A stretch of 64,000 nucleotides of DNA from contig KN834764.1 of assembly GCA_000827265.1 (NCBI GenBank), positions 511,631 to 575,630 of the forward strand, in the 5' to 3' direction. Made by a program: the position numbers and the translations under genes. Under the pieces are notes generated by a model, which did no database searches, had not been told where the DNA came from, and saw only the letters and a program-made list of their open reading frames with translations. Below are positions 46,380-57,733 of the stretch, piece by piece. Source of the stretch: Collybiopsis luxurians FD-317 M1 (lineage: Eukaryota > Basidiomycota > Agaricomycetes > Agaricales > Omphalotaceae). The stretch's first letter is position 1; every line of letters begins with the position of its first letter.

Positions 46380-49358
46380 CTGCAGTAAGTGAGTCAAAGT
46401 AAAAGGAGTATTGGTAAGCAGAAAGGAGAAGAATATTCTGGATGTGTCGAGTATGTTGGCCATGGAAGTCAATGTATCAGGGTGGTTGTCTCCAAGTTCT
46501 TTCTTGTGCAAAGAAAGTACCTCCTCAAGTTGTTCAGCAGCATTCAACTTTCCAAGTGAACAGTATGTCTTTGCAAGATTGGCCATGGAAGCTAAGGAAG
46601 AAGGGTGGTTATCCCCGAGGACTCTCTTGTGTAAAGAAAGCACCTCCTTCTGAAGCTGTTGAGCAACATTTAACTTTCCAACCCCATGGTATGTATTTGC
46701 AAGATTGGCTATGGAATTCAGTGTATTGGGATGTTTATCCCCAAGTACTTTCTTGTGCAAAGAAAGCACCTCTTCCTCAACTGTTTAGCAGCATTAAACT
46801 TTCCAAGTGCACAGTATGTAGTTGCAAGATTAGCTATGGAACTCAAAGTACCAGGGTGGTTATTCCCAAGTACTTTCTTGTATAAAGAAAGCACCTCCTC
46901 CTCAAGCTGTTCAGCAGCATTCAACTTTCAAGGTGAACAGTGTGTACTTGCAAGATTGGCCATTGAAATAAATGTCTCAGGGTGGTCATCCCCAAGGACT
47001 TTTCTATGTAGAGAAAACACCTCTTCCTGAAGCTGTTCAGCAGCCTTCAACTTCCCAAGTGACCAGTATGTGCTTGCTGGCCTGGTCATGGAAATTAATG
47101 TATCAGGGTGGTTATTCCCAAGTACATTTTTGTACAAAAAAAGCACCTCTTCTTGTAGCTGTTCAGCAGCATTCAACTTTCCAAGTGACTTATATGTACT
47201 TGCAAGACTGGACATGGAAGCCAATGTCTGAGGATGGTTGTCCCCAAGTACTTTTGTATACACAGAAAGTTCCTTCTCCTCAAGCTGTTCAGCAGCATTA
47301 AACTTCCCAAGTGCACAATATGTCTTTGCAAGGCTGGTCATGGAAGTCAATGTATCAGGATGGTTATCTCCTAGTACTTTCTTGTGCAAAAAAAGCACCT
47401 CCTCAAGCTGTCCAGCAGGGTTAAACTTTCCAAGTGATCTGAATATTGTTGCAAGATTGGCCATAGAAGTCAGTGTATTAGGATGGTTATTCCCATATTC
47501 TTTCCTTCTCAACCAAAGTCCGGCCCTTTCTGTTTTCTCAGCTTGGATCCAAAGCCCACTATCCATGAAAATCTTTGCAAAGCTTTCCTGTACCTTACGA
47601 GTTGGTAAATCTTCTAACATATCATCAAATTTACCGGCATGAATTAACAGCTCTCACTGCATCTGAAACTCCTCATCTTTTTCTCCTAATGGAGTTGATT
47701 GTGCCAAAACCAACATTACTGTTTGTTTTACATCTTGTTTATGTTCAATAGTCTCTCTAATGCATGCATGCATTACTGGGTGGAATGTAACTGACCCTTT
47801 AGACTGGTTGTATGACACAAGACATAATTGATACAACTCCTCTATGCTTGTTTCCCATGTACTCTCTTCTTCAGACAATGTAATAAATTTGTTCATATAT
47901 TGGATTGCAGTAGTTTGTGGATTTGAATCTCCTGGTTCAATATCCTCTCCAGTAAATGTAACAGCTTGAGTAAATATTGCTATGGGAATGGACAATGGGT
48001 GTAGGTAGGCACAGATTTGGATCAAATACTGAGTTGAGTAGCTCAGTTGATTAAAGCTAAGCTTAAAGGTACTGAAAACAGTTTCATGGTAGTTGTCAAC
48101 TGTTTTCAGTCTATAATTGAGAATTTTTGTTTGCTGTCTTTTGAAATAAGCCAAGTAATTCTTGAGTATACAAGTTGGGCTTTTGTAAATATATGCTCCG
48201 GCAGTTGCTACAGCAAGTGCATGATACCCCAATGCATGAACAATTTCAATTGCAAAATTTTGATTCTCCTCATAATGCTCTTCATGAGCATGTTTTAACA
48301 ATAGCTCTACAGCATCCTCTTTGGAAAGGTCATCAAATTCAATGTGAGGCCCCAGAGAGGCCATTTGAATTGTATCTGCAAGTCTACTTGTTATGATAAC
48401 ATTTCCATGAGTGCAAATAGGAATGTAATCTTTGATATAAATCTGATCATTGTCAGCATTGTTAAAGATACATAACCAATTCTCTTGGTTCCTTGCTAGG
48501 TATTTCTTGACATCTTCAATTTCTTCACCAATCCCCAGGGCTTTTCCAAGCTCCTGAGAATTAGCAATGAGTGCAACATTCAAGGTGGCAATGAAAAATC
48601 ATGTACTTGAGAACCTATTTCAATTTTTCAATTTCAGTATGCTAGTCAAAGTACAATCATGCCTAACCTGGTGTGATTTTCAGCAACAAATTGGAGTGCA
48701 ACTTGTGTTTTTCCAGTTCCCCCACCTGCAACAAGAGGGACCACTTTCCGCTGAAAGCCAGCATTTGCCGCTGGTATAAAGAATATTTTGGAAAGTTGAT
48801 CAAGGATAACTTTCTGTCCCACAAAATATTGACTAGGGGCTGGACACATCAGAACTTGTGAAGGTAGCACCAAAAGATCTGGCTTTTTGGGCCCCATTGG
48901 CTTTTCTAACTCAGTATTAATTTCACTTTTGCCTGTTAAAATGAGCTTATCAGTTCTGTCATACATTTAGTTATGGAAAGTGACATCTATCTTACTGTAA
49001 AGATGCTTTACGTGAACATGAACATCTCTCCCAGCAGCATAGAAAGCTGGTGATCCATCAATTTTGACATTAGATGCACCAGATAGGATAGATGCAGATT
49101 CAGTGATGGTGCTATGAAGACATTCAAATTAGTCCATTAATAAGAATTCTTAGAATCACAGCTTAGATTCACCAGAGTCTTTTTGGCCTTTTGCCGGGGG
49201 AATAGAATCCTGCAACGATAGGGACATATTCATGCGCGGATGATGACGGTTCGTGTTTAAGATGGTGAAGAGCATCTAATTGCTTTAATAGTGACAACGT
49301 GAGAACCGAAGATAGGCTATTACTTACAGCGATACCACAGTAGCACAGCCCAGAACAT
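46380..49358 (-). pseudogene. Decayed fungal NLR: NB-ARC/NACHT-type NTPase with TPR repeats
   Basis: The model starts at 49358 with short exons. One of them reads SGASNVKIDGSPAFYAAGRD, an N-terminal motif common in Agaricomycete NLRs. The P-loop AGGGTGKTQVALQF lies near 48720. The NTPase continues with ENWLCIFNNADN (Walker B-like), GNVIITSR and the distal helices. About nine 42-residue kinesin-light-chain-type TPRs follow (xxLGDNHPxTLxSMANLAxTY). NLRs are intracellular receptors for non-self recognition and cell death. The gene is broken: TGA at 48599-48601, TGA at 47654-47656, TGA at 46926-46928 and a one-base frameshift near 46795. Three splice junctions upstream of the first stop still work. 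The DNA is nearly free of CpG. No intact effector domain is recognised at the N-terminus. Confidence 0.8.
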
Positions 49359-49910
49359 TGACTCCGAATTGACTCAATCAGATACCTATGATAGTTTGGT
49401 CACAAGAGACGTCAACACGCAGCAATGTCCATACAATCGGACGTTTTTACCCCCATCCCAGAATATAATTTTAGTAATCGAACTTATTGCAAACTCATTC
49501 CCAGAAGTGACCAAATCTCATAGTTGTGGAGCCCTAAGTTCCAATTGTTCTTGTCCTTGCAACTTGTGAAGCGCGGTGACCCCTCTTCCCATGCTGTTCT
49601 TTATGCGCATCTCATCAAATTATCCTGACCTCTGAAATCGGCAGGCTCTCACCGAATGCGAGGATCGTCGCGCGAAGGAGTAGAAAGGTCAGAATCACTG
49701 ACTGGCAGGGGTTACAGGTCATAAACGAGGTTCTGGAACCTACGTGTAGGAAATCGGAAGGATACACGACGTCGTACTAAGTATCATTGGAATTTATCTC
49801 AGTGCATCAAGGCAAGGTTCAGGCTGCCACTTAACCCGTGTACACTAATGTTCATCTGGCTGAAGTATTCATTTTAGAAGTCGAAACCGTGGAGTATATA
49901 CTCATAAGTA
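49359..49910. other. Intergenic, promoter side of the NLR relic
   Basis: This 550-base stretch separates the NLR start from the 3' end of the next minus-strand gene. CpG returns to normal frequency here, in contrast to the NLR body. No gene seen. Confidence 0.4.
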
Positions 49911-50858
49911 TCATCCCACAGCAAACATCACCATCTCCACAGCAAACAGCGCCTTCATCACTCGATAGATCCTACGCGAGTCCTGGGAAGCAATCTCCGC
50001 CAACGCCTCATATGCTTCACTCAGCACCTGTCCAACCTCCCTACCAATCTCACCAGCTTCCAAACCACCGCCACCGCTAGTACGGGAAACCGAAGGAGGG
50101 TTTCCTCCTGCCACTTTGGAATGAACCTGATGCGCCGCATCTTTCATCACCTCATGCATCCGTATCCTCTCACCTTCCACTGTCTTTTCGAATATTTCCA
50201 ATTCACGCCCTTCAAGGACTTTACCCTGACGCACAAAGTTCTGCAATGAGTCTTCAGGAAGGGAGAGTAGCAGGTTTACGAGATGTAGGAAATGTTCCGT
50301 AAAGCGTTTTGTGCGAGCGTCAACGCCTTTGGGGATGGGAGTGGGGCTCTCATTGCGATCGGGACTGGTACCGACCATACTGGCACGAACGAGACTGCGG
50401 AAATACAGCGTAGTTTGGACGGGGTTGTTCCAGTCGACGGAGGCAAAGTGCTGCAAGTCGATTTCTCGGATGAGAGTTTCGGGACTCGGACTTGGTCGGG
50501 AGGCTTGATTTAGAACAGCTTGTTCTCGGGGCCTGGAACGACGATATGAGTATCCGCCGTATATGGCAAGCATGAAGACTGCGTGTATATAGGAATCGCG
50601 ATATGAGAAGATGCGCAGGATAGGAAATGAACCGAGCCACGAACATGAAGTGCCCAGTGTACCCCAAAGGATCCTTTTGCCCAAATTTCGCTGGTTCAAA
50701 CTCGGAACTACACCACCACCATTGAACGTCGAGTGCGTTCGTTTACAGCTGCTGAGAGCACGAGAGCAAGGTCCAGCCACTCTCGAAGTTAATCCCGTGT
50801 TTCGCAGAAGAGGAGTATGGGCGCTCAATGAATGTCGAATCCATGGTAGGACCGTCAT
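49911..50858 (-). CDS. Possible mitochondrial membrane protein, unknown function
   Basis: A 315-residue uninterrupted frame. The N-terminal 45 residues are rich in Arg, Ser and Leu with no acidic residue (PWIRHSLSAHTPLLRNTGL, then RVAGPCSRALSSCKR), typical of a mitochondrial presequence. A hydrophobic segment follows (YIHAVFMLAIYGGYSY, about residues 89-104), then a mostly helical region with LHLVNLLLSLPEDSLQNFVR and a Gly-rich loop. The C-terminus is hydrophobic (VMKALFAVEMVMFAVG) and may form a second membrane anchor. No family recognised. Codon texture looks real, but the start and a possible upstream exon are uncertain. Confidence 0.55.
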   Translation of the reverse strand: MTVLPWIRHSLSAHTPLLRNTGLTSRVAGPCSRALSSCKRTHSTFNGGGVVPSLNQRNLGKRILWGTLGTSCSWLGSFPILRIFSYRDSYIHAVFMLAIYGGYSYRRSRPREQAVLNQASRPSPSPETLIREIDLQHFASVDWNNPVQTTLYFRSLVRASMVGTSPDRNESPTPIPKGVDARTKRFTEHFLHLVNLLLSLPEDSLQNFVRQGKVLEGRELEIFEKTVEGERIRMHEVMKDAAHQVHSKVAGGNPPSVSRTSGGGGLEAGEIGREVGQVLSEAYEALAEIASQDSRRIYRVMKALFAVEMVMFAVG

Positions 50859-51822
50859 GATTCTCGGAAAAGGAGGCTGGTGTTCGCACTTGCAGAAGGT
50901 GGACAGAGGAATGGGTTCGGGCTCAAGTCAAGTTCACAGGCCGAGTCAGAAGACCGTTCGTTGCGATGAAAGAGCGGAGAGACTAATGAAGTTAAACTAA
51001 GCTTTTTATGGGCCCGCGTGAAAGAACTTACAGAAGCTGCGCTAGTCGAGCCTGAAGGGGGAAGAAGGGTTCTGGTAAGTTGTGGGGTGAAGTTAAGGGA
51101 GAAGCAAACCATCTAATTGATGGTCAGCTTCAAATATTGGTCATCTACTGTCCACGACCATGTCGAGAGGGAGAAACTCATGACTGTGGACAATGTATTG
51201 GTGAGAGAATAAACTGTATGGGATGACCGCAAAAGATCAGACGCGACGCGCCGCCGAAGCTGACATCACATAGGCGCCCATTCGTCTCGTGATCAGGAAC
51301 TTTTGACGCTGAAACTTACGATGGTGGAGCCGTCATCGTGATGGCTATCAGATCAGCACCGACCATGCTACAACCCAATGTACTTGAGGCCCCGAGGAAA
51401 ATGCCATCGCACGGTTCTGTCATTGTGAGGAGAGTCGGCAATGCTGATAGATCTCATATACTGACTCAGTATCGTAAGACGGCGAGGAGGCAAAATATTC
51501 TCAGAATTGTTGATGCGGATCATTTGAGGGCTGTGGTCCTAAAACTATCCAACCGGGGCGCGTATAAAGGTACCTTGCTAGCCGATAAATGGTTCCCCAG
51601 CGCGCTGGTCCGGTACGTTCAGTGTTGGCTTTCGTTGTTCAATGCTCTTCCCAATCTCACCTTTGCATGCTCTCTCATTAGTTGCACATTTTTTTCCAAC
51701 TCGAGGTTCGAGATTTGCAGGCCAAATTCATCCGTTGTCGACAATCCTATTGTATGTGTCGCTGTTCGATATTTTGCTGATGTTCTTCGCTCTAATTACC
51801 TAGCTTTGTAAAAGAACATAAA
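50859..51822. other. Intergenic stretch, one weak open frame
   Basis: A plus-strand frame of 157 codons (51338-51811) shows no domain and a mixed, low-quality texture at its end. I do not call it. The right end is the promoter of the secreted-protein gene. Confidence 0.35.
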
Positions 51823-52609
51823 ATGTTTCTTCTCGCGCGTGCGGCTGCACTCTGTTGTGTCTTAACTAGCCTTCTCGCCGTGACGGCTTCTCCGCTGCTT
51901 CATAGTGATAGTACCCTCAATAATTTGGAGCGTCGTACTGGTGAGAATTTCTACATTTTGTTCGGAAGTTTGCTCCATGGTTGATATTCCGGCAGACGCT
52001 AAACTGAGGCTTATACAACCCATCAGGGTCCCGAAACTATTGAAGGTTTCGGATACGGAAGGTCCTGCATTCTTAATCGGACATGACGCCTTTGCGCTCG
52101 TCAAGAAGCCCGATCAACACCACGAAGTGTATCACTACCGCTTTGGGGCGAAAGAGGGACCTGTTAGTCAGCCAAAGTTCTACAGAGACAAGGGTCAAAT
52201 TTACGACTTTGGGAGTTTCCACTTTGACAACAGATTTTCGAATAAGGTCCTCGTGGAGAGAATCCAAAAATTAAAGCCCAATTCGTTCGAAGAATTCAAA
52301 ATTCAGATTCTGGGATGTTTGAAGCAGCCAAATGCTTTGGACCACATACCCGCAGAGATTAGGACTTGGTTGGAAGGTTCATCTCCACCGGCCTCGCAGC
52401 AATCAGGGGGGTTTGCTCCGTCGGCATCTGGGCAGGAATCTCACGCGGTCACAGCAGGGCAGCAGCCTGAAGCTGATACAAGGCCAGGAACAACTGTGTC
52501 TAGTCTCCTTAACCCGCAGCTTGAGCAGAAACAATCCGATGCAAGGCCCGGAACAACTGTGTCTAGTCTCCTCAATCCGCGTGTAGTGCCGGATTCAGAC
52601 GTGTACTAG
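51823..52609 (+). CDS. Secreted repeat protein, RPGxxVSSxLN family copy 2, intact
   Basis: Two exons, 51823-51940 and 51996-52609, join in phase across a 55-nt intron and give 243 residues. The N-terminal MFLLARAAALCCVLTSLLAV followed by TASP is a classical signal peptide. The mature part has a globular region of about 120 residues (GPAFLIGHDAFALVKK, HHEVYHYRFG), then a Ser/Gln/Ala-rich linker and two copies of ARPGTTVSSLLNP, exact over RPGTTVSSLLNP. Globular core, intron position and repeats match the gene at 38142-39035. The protein is probably exported from the cell. No dibasic cleavage sites separate the repeats, so a Kex2-processed peptide precursor is unlikely. The family is unknown to me; a role at the host or microbe interface is only a guess. 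Confidence 0.8.
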
Positions 52610-53361
52610 TTTTACTTCTACTTGTCTCTCTCTATTTCAAGCAATCGGTTTTATATCTGAATTCGAAAAGGGGCTTCGTAATTGAAACAGCTTAGAGTGA
52701 GAGAAGACGGTCGCGGCAAGAATCTGAAAATTTCCGTCGATGTTTTCGCGATCTCCGTTATATTAGTGCCCTTTCCTTCTTCGTACCGCTTTACAAATTA
52801 GCATACTTGCAAAAAAGTGGTTCTTCGCGAGGGTGCAGTACGTTCGGTTCATCAATCTGTCGGAATTCAAATTGTTCCTCAGCTTACACACTTACTTACA
52901 TCGAGACGCGGGAGCAGGTACCAGTCATTAGGTGATTGCAATCCGCCTGAAATGAATGATCTACTGAGACATAGAATTGAATGCTGCAAATGCTGCAGAA
53001 AAGAACTTAGAATAGCAGCTTGAATGTCGGCGAATGGGAAGGGACTGTAGGCAGTAGTGGGGCCAAAGGGCACAGGCACAGCATCTGTTCAAGTACTTGC
53101 AGTACTCATATATGGACAATCCATTCTCGTTATGACCAAGGAGACCTTTTCAAAAGGATTGTCTTTCTGACCTTGGATCGTGTATGTCATTTCCAGTACT
53201 CCCTTTCTTCTTTCATTTCCTTCCAGCTTCGTAATGATAATATACATGAGTATAATAGAGTTGAAGGCTTCGTTATCAAAGGCCAGTTTGCTATAAGGAC
53301 GGACTAAATAGGCAGTGAGTAGACACACAACTCTAAGTACTGCTTCTTACTGTAATTAATG
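52610..53361. other. Intergenic between secreted protein and LodB-like gene
   Basis: Shared 3' flank of two convergent genes. Short frames near 52817-53307 have no coding character. No repeats noticed. Confidence 0.4.
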
Positions 53362-54850
53362 TCATTTAAACTCCCTCTGTTGCACCCAGAAATTGCCACC
53401 TCTCAACTTTGTATCGCTTTCACCTCTTTCGTCTGTCGGGTCAAATCTTGAGACCACATTGTAGTAATAAGATCGCCCCTCCTCATATTTAATACGGACA
53501 TGCTCATATGCTTCTGAAATAGTACGCACAACGCCCTCTCCATCAAGCTTTTGAGGGTTCACTGGTGGATTATCACGCCCATAGAAATGATTTGCCAGTA
53601 ATGATCCAAGTAATGCGCCTGCTTTCAGTGCTGTGATTATGCCCTGCGAGGAAAGAGGATCAAATGCTAGGGCGGCGTCCCCAATGGCACACCATCCTCG
53701 ACCAAGTCCTTGAGCATCGGAACACCCAGGAGCCGCCGGTGCAGGCTCCCAGGATGCGTAAGGATGCAAGACAGAAGATCCTGCAGCAGTGCACTGAGTA
53801 AATTTTGCGGTAGATGGCTCATGTAGTGGTCAGGCTTCATCACCCATAGCTTTTGTAATGTGTGTAGTCTCCTGGCGAACCATGTCCATGAAGCCTGTAA
53901 CCTTTCGAGCAATCCTAGCGCTTGGGTCTGAGGGCGTGGTTATATACATAATAAGGCGTCTATCATGAGGAAGCCGAGCCAAATACCACCATCCTGATAG
54001 TGCGGATTCAATGAGAGTGCGTGAATCCGTGTCTTCCGTGGGTTTGCTCGAAGTCGCACTGTCCTGGTAGTGGTCAATATCGGACTTGTGAAGGACAAGA
54101 TAAAAGGAAAGCAGGTCAAGATGCTTATCCATTTTTGCTCCAATCTGTGGGCGTTATTAGCATGTCAACAAATCACAAGAAAAAAAATCACTTTGGAAGC
54201 AACCACAGCTCGACGGCCGGTGGCATCCACCAGCCACTGTGCTCGGAACGTCAGTATATTACCCTGCTCTTCCGATTCTACATCAACCTCCCATTCTATC
54301 AATGCCTAGCCCGAATCATCATTAGTCCTGCCAATACGCCGAACGGCAATGAACTTTCCCTTGCAAAGCATGGAACTGCACGCTTTCCGGAGAGTCCCGT
54401 CAAAGAGTGTCCTGTCAAGGTGCCAGCCAGCACCATAAGGGTTCAAGAGTGCATATGTCTCATGAAGATCTGGGCTCGCCCATGCGGATGCATTCCCGGT
54501 ACACATCTCGTGTAGGCCATTAGCAGTATCTTGGGTAAATTGGGATAACATGGTGGGGTGGAGCATCGAGAGTGTCGGTCGAGCGGCCGCTGGGAGTGAT
54601 TCACCTATCTGTCAATGGAGATTTCGTATGAATAGGCAGTCTAAAAATTACCCTTATCGGACCATACAGCCTTGTATGCACTGCCGTCCGCGTTATCAAT
54701 GATCAGGACTCGAAGGCATTTCGTCACACTCATTTGTACAATAGCGAGGGCAGTAGCACATCCAGCAGGCCCTGCACCGATAATTACGACTACGGTATAT
54801 TTGTGAATATTCAGAATGAGATCCTGCAGATTGAAATGGTTACCTACCAT
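53362..54850 (-). CDS. LodB/tryptophan-halogenase-like FAD protein (one in-frame TAG)
   Basis: Four exons (54850-54652, 54604-54192, 54144-53844, 53780-53362) close in phase and give about 443 codons. The FAD-binding start is VVIIGAGPAGCATALAI. Then come KGESLPAAARPTL, FRAQWLVDATGRRAVVASK, SGWWYLARLP and the flavin motif GWCAIGDAALAFDPLSSQGI. These are hallmarks of the flavin halogenase/LodB superfamily. In bacteria LodB is the flavoprotein needed to form the quinone cofactor of LodA, and a LodA-like gene lies 4 kb away. A TAG at 54306-54308 interrupts exon 2 unless a 39-nt intron (54344-54306: GTTCGG donor, CTAAT branch, CTAG acceptor) is removed in phase. A second apparent stop near 53834 is inside a good 63-nt intron. 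True halogenase activity is possible but less likely in this context. Confidence 0.75.
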
Positions 54851-56303
54851 GATAGTGTTGCATTGTCAAGGGAAAGATTGTGAAAATGGATTGGTAGACG
54901 ATATTAACACTCTGAGGATGACCATCCAAGATCATGAATGCAGTCTCTTCAAGACCCCAAAGACCAGCATGTCAACCAAAAAAAAAACTGCAAAAGGTTC
55001 ACGTAGCCTGCAATTTTTAATAGGCGAAGTGCCCGCGACAGTTTGAATGAAGCTATTAGAACCCCTACCCAATAAGTACCAAAAAGGGAAATTCTTACCA
55101 CAATTACAGTGCAATATACAGTACAATAAGCCCCTATCTTGGACTACGCTTATCTAGCCCAAATAACAGTAGTGGACGAGCAATTCTGCCGCAATCAAAT
55201 TCCCCAGTTTCATTTTTCAATTGAATTTGCGATCTGATTTTGACTACAGTCAGCGCACTTCAGCCGAGATAACGGGCGGACAACTTGTACACGCATCATG
55301 CGGATTGTCAGTGTGCAGTGTCCGTCTGCTTTGAGATGAATAGATTGACGTTGACACTACCCCAGGAACCTGAAAATCGCTTCAAGGTATGTTCATGGGA
55401 TTCAAAAAATTCCGCGCTGAACGGTGGCAGGTATGTAAATTTTGGGCTCAGTAAAGTATATTGATACTTTTAGTTAGCATAAGTCGCATATGCAAGAGAT
55501 GCATTCATCATTTTTACATCATGTCGGGGTAGGCATGATCGGTTAATCAGTTTGGGGCTCGGACTCACACCCTGGAAGGAGAAAAAAGTGTGCTTTACAG
55601 GGCGACACTTCATGGAAAAGGCCCGGATACGGGTGATCGAGAAGAAGAATGTTGGACTGTTACGGAACGAACTGATTGCGTGAAGATTCAGTAAGTTTGT
55701 TGACCTACTACTGACTCTGAGCTCACCGATCGTAGACGATGCACGTATATTTATGAGTTATAACCAAGACTGAAAAGCTCACTTAACACTTGCTAAGGCC
55801 ATGTCTCCAAAGATCTTCTACAAATTAGCAGCTTACGGACTTTCGGATACACGATAACCGACATCCTTCGGTATCAGCGGGTTATGTCCCAATCATCGTA
55901 ACAAGAATTTCACTGAATGATCTTATCTTGTCTACTCAAAATCCGAATATCATTTGAATACAGCTCATCTTCTGACGTTCTAAAGCTTCCGCCATTGCTC
56001 GTTTTGCATGAAAATTTGCTAATTCTGATTTTCTTCGTGTGTGTTTTGCATCTTGACACATTCAATTATATGGATCCCGGCTTTACTAACCGAAACGCCA
56101 AAGGCTCGCTAACAGCAATCACGCAGGTGCTATTTACGTACCCCCTCCGTCCAGTACCAGGCTCCATAGAATCATGGTAATAGTATCAAACAACATACCA
56201 TCAAACATTGTATTAAGTAGGGACAAACTGACCGCATATTTGAGACCATTTCATGGGCCCTGAATATACAATTACTCTCCCGCAGTTCCAGCTCACTCTT
56301 ACT
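54851..56303. other. Divergent promoter region between the LodB-like and ferritin-like genes
   Basis: The two flanking genes are transcribed away from each other, so this 1.45-kb stretch can hold shared control elements. I see no open frame with coding character and no obvious repeated operator. Short minus-strand frames near 54932-55126 are not supported. Confidence 0.45.
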
Positions 56304-57733
56304 ATGGCTAACGACTCTGTCTCTGTCCCTGTGAAAAGCCCTCCAGAACCTGGTAAATGGACCAAGGAAATACTCATTGACCATATCAAGACGGTGCCCA
56401 TACTCTTCTAATCTGTGCTCTAATCAGCCATTGAAACGGCCTATAGGGAATGTTCATTGAACTGTCTGTTATTCCTATCTACCTCTGTGCGATATACAGC
56501 ATTAAGCTCGAGCCCGGCGACGACTCTTCAAGTTGGCCTGCAACAGCTCGCCTGCGTATCCTCTGTATGTAGTGGTACATCTCAATATCAGAAAACTGAC
56601 TACTGCATGCGCCTGTAGCTGTGGTCGAACAGGAGATGCTGCATCTTTCCCTAGCTGGAAACATGCTTCGTGCTCTCAATGGCACTCAGACCTTGTACAA
56701 TAAGGAATACATTCCTACATACCCTAGCACTATTCTTTACGACGATATTCCTATGGAGCTTCGACCTGCGGACAAACAAAATTTGGATTACTTCCTTCAG
56801 GTATCGTGCTAATCAACATATTATGGGCATCATGTAATGATATGAAGTAAGATTGAAGCGCCGTACTTGCCATCGGTACTGCATCCACCGCAGCCTGGCT
56901 CTGATGAATACAATAGTATTGGCAAGTTCTACAGTTACGTCAAAGGGGGTGAGTTGCATACTTTGCACACGATCTTCCACTTACGGTTTTATCTCCAGGT
57001 ATTGAAGAACTATGGAATAAGGATAAAGGACTTTTCTCAAGCAACGAGAAAAAGCAATTCACCGGGGCCGAATTCTTTGACAGTGAAATGACCGTCATCA
57101 CCAACAAGGATACTGCATTTCAGGCACTCAGCACAATTGTCGACCAGGGCGAGGGCAGTATCGGAATACCCGACTCTCACTACGCCATTTTTGTTGATTT
57201 ATATCAGAATTTGAAGCGGTGGAACTGTTTCGAGTACATCGCCAAACCAAAGACAGAGAGTTACACAAAAAATCCAGTTGCATACCGGGTAGGCTTTCAC
57301 CACCATAGGCTTTCCGGTATGAACTGCATACTAATATTGTTCGGCCACGGTTCACTTGTTGCAGTTATCCCTGGCTGTCAATGCATCTTACTGCTACCTG
57401 CTGCAGATAATCGACAAATGCTGGGAAACCGAGGATCAGTCCGAGCGCCTCCAGCTTGTGCGCAAGCTCCACAAGTTAATGATTGATATCCTTTCGCCAT
57501 GTGCATCTATTTTGGTAAAGCAGACTATCGAGGACCCTAACGACAGTAGCAACCTGAAGCATGCGGCACCGTGCTTCGAGTTCTACCCCCCAGATAAGCC
57601 TGAGCCTTTGCCGGCTAATGAGTTACGTGCTGCACTAAAGAAAGAGCTGGATGAAGCTCATGCAAATGCCTCAGAGGATAATACAAAAACCGCCATCACT
57701 AAGATCTTGTTTAGCCTGCAAAGTCTGGACTAG
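56304..57733 (+). CDS. Ferritin-like protein, VioB/iminophenylpyruvate-dimer-synthase type (PF12902)
   Basis: Six exons (56304-56393, 56447-56564, 56619-56800, 56852-56948, 56999-57288, 57365-57733) close in phase and give 381 residues. The opening GMFIELSVIPIYLCAIYSI (residues 31-49), VVEQEMLHLSLAGNMLRAL (71-89), DQGEG (211-215) and SHY (222-224) are the ordered motifs of this di-iron-ferritin-like domain. Candidate metal ligands are Glu35, Glu73 or Glu75, His78, Glu214 and His223. In violacein synthesis VioB carries such a domain and couples two imines made by the amino-acid oxidase VioA. Here it lies between the LodB-like gene (divergent) and the LodA-like gene (same strand). It may act on the product of that oxidase; this is inference. 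VioB itself is much longer, so only the ferritin-like part is matched. Confidence 0.85.

Noticed and set aside
51338..51811. 157-codon frame upstream of the secreted-protein gene
   Set aside because: No domain or signal peptide; composition like intergenic DNA.
53781..53843. Second in-frame stop (TGA) in the LodB-like gene after KAMGDEA
   Set aside because: A 63-nt intron with GTGATG donor, CTGAC branch and TGCAG acceptor removes it and joins the exons in phase.
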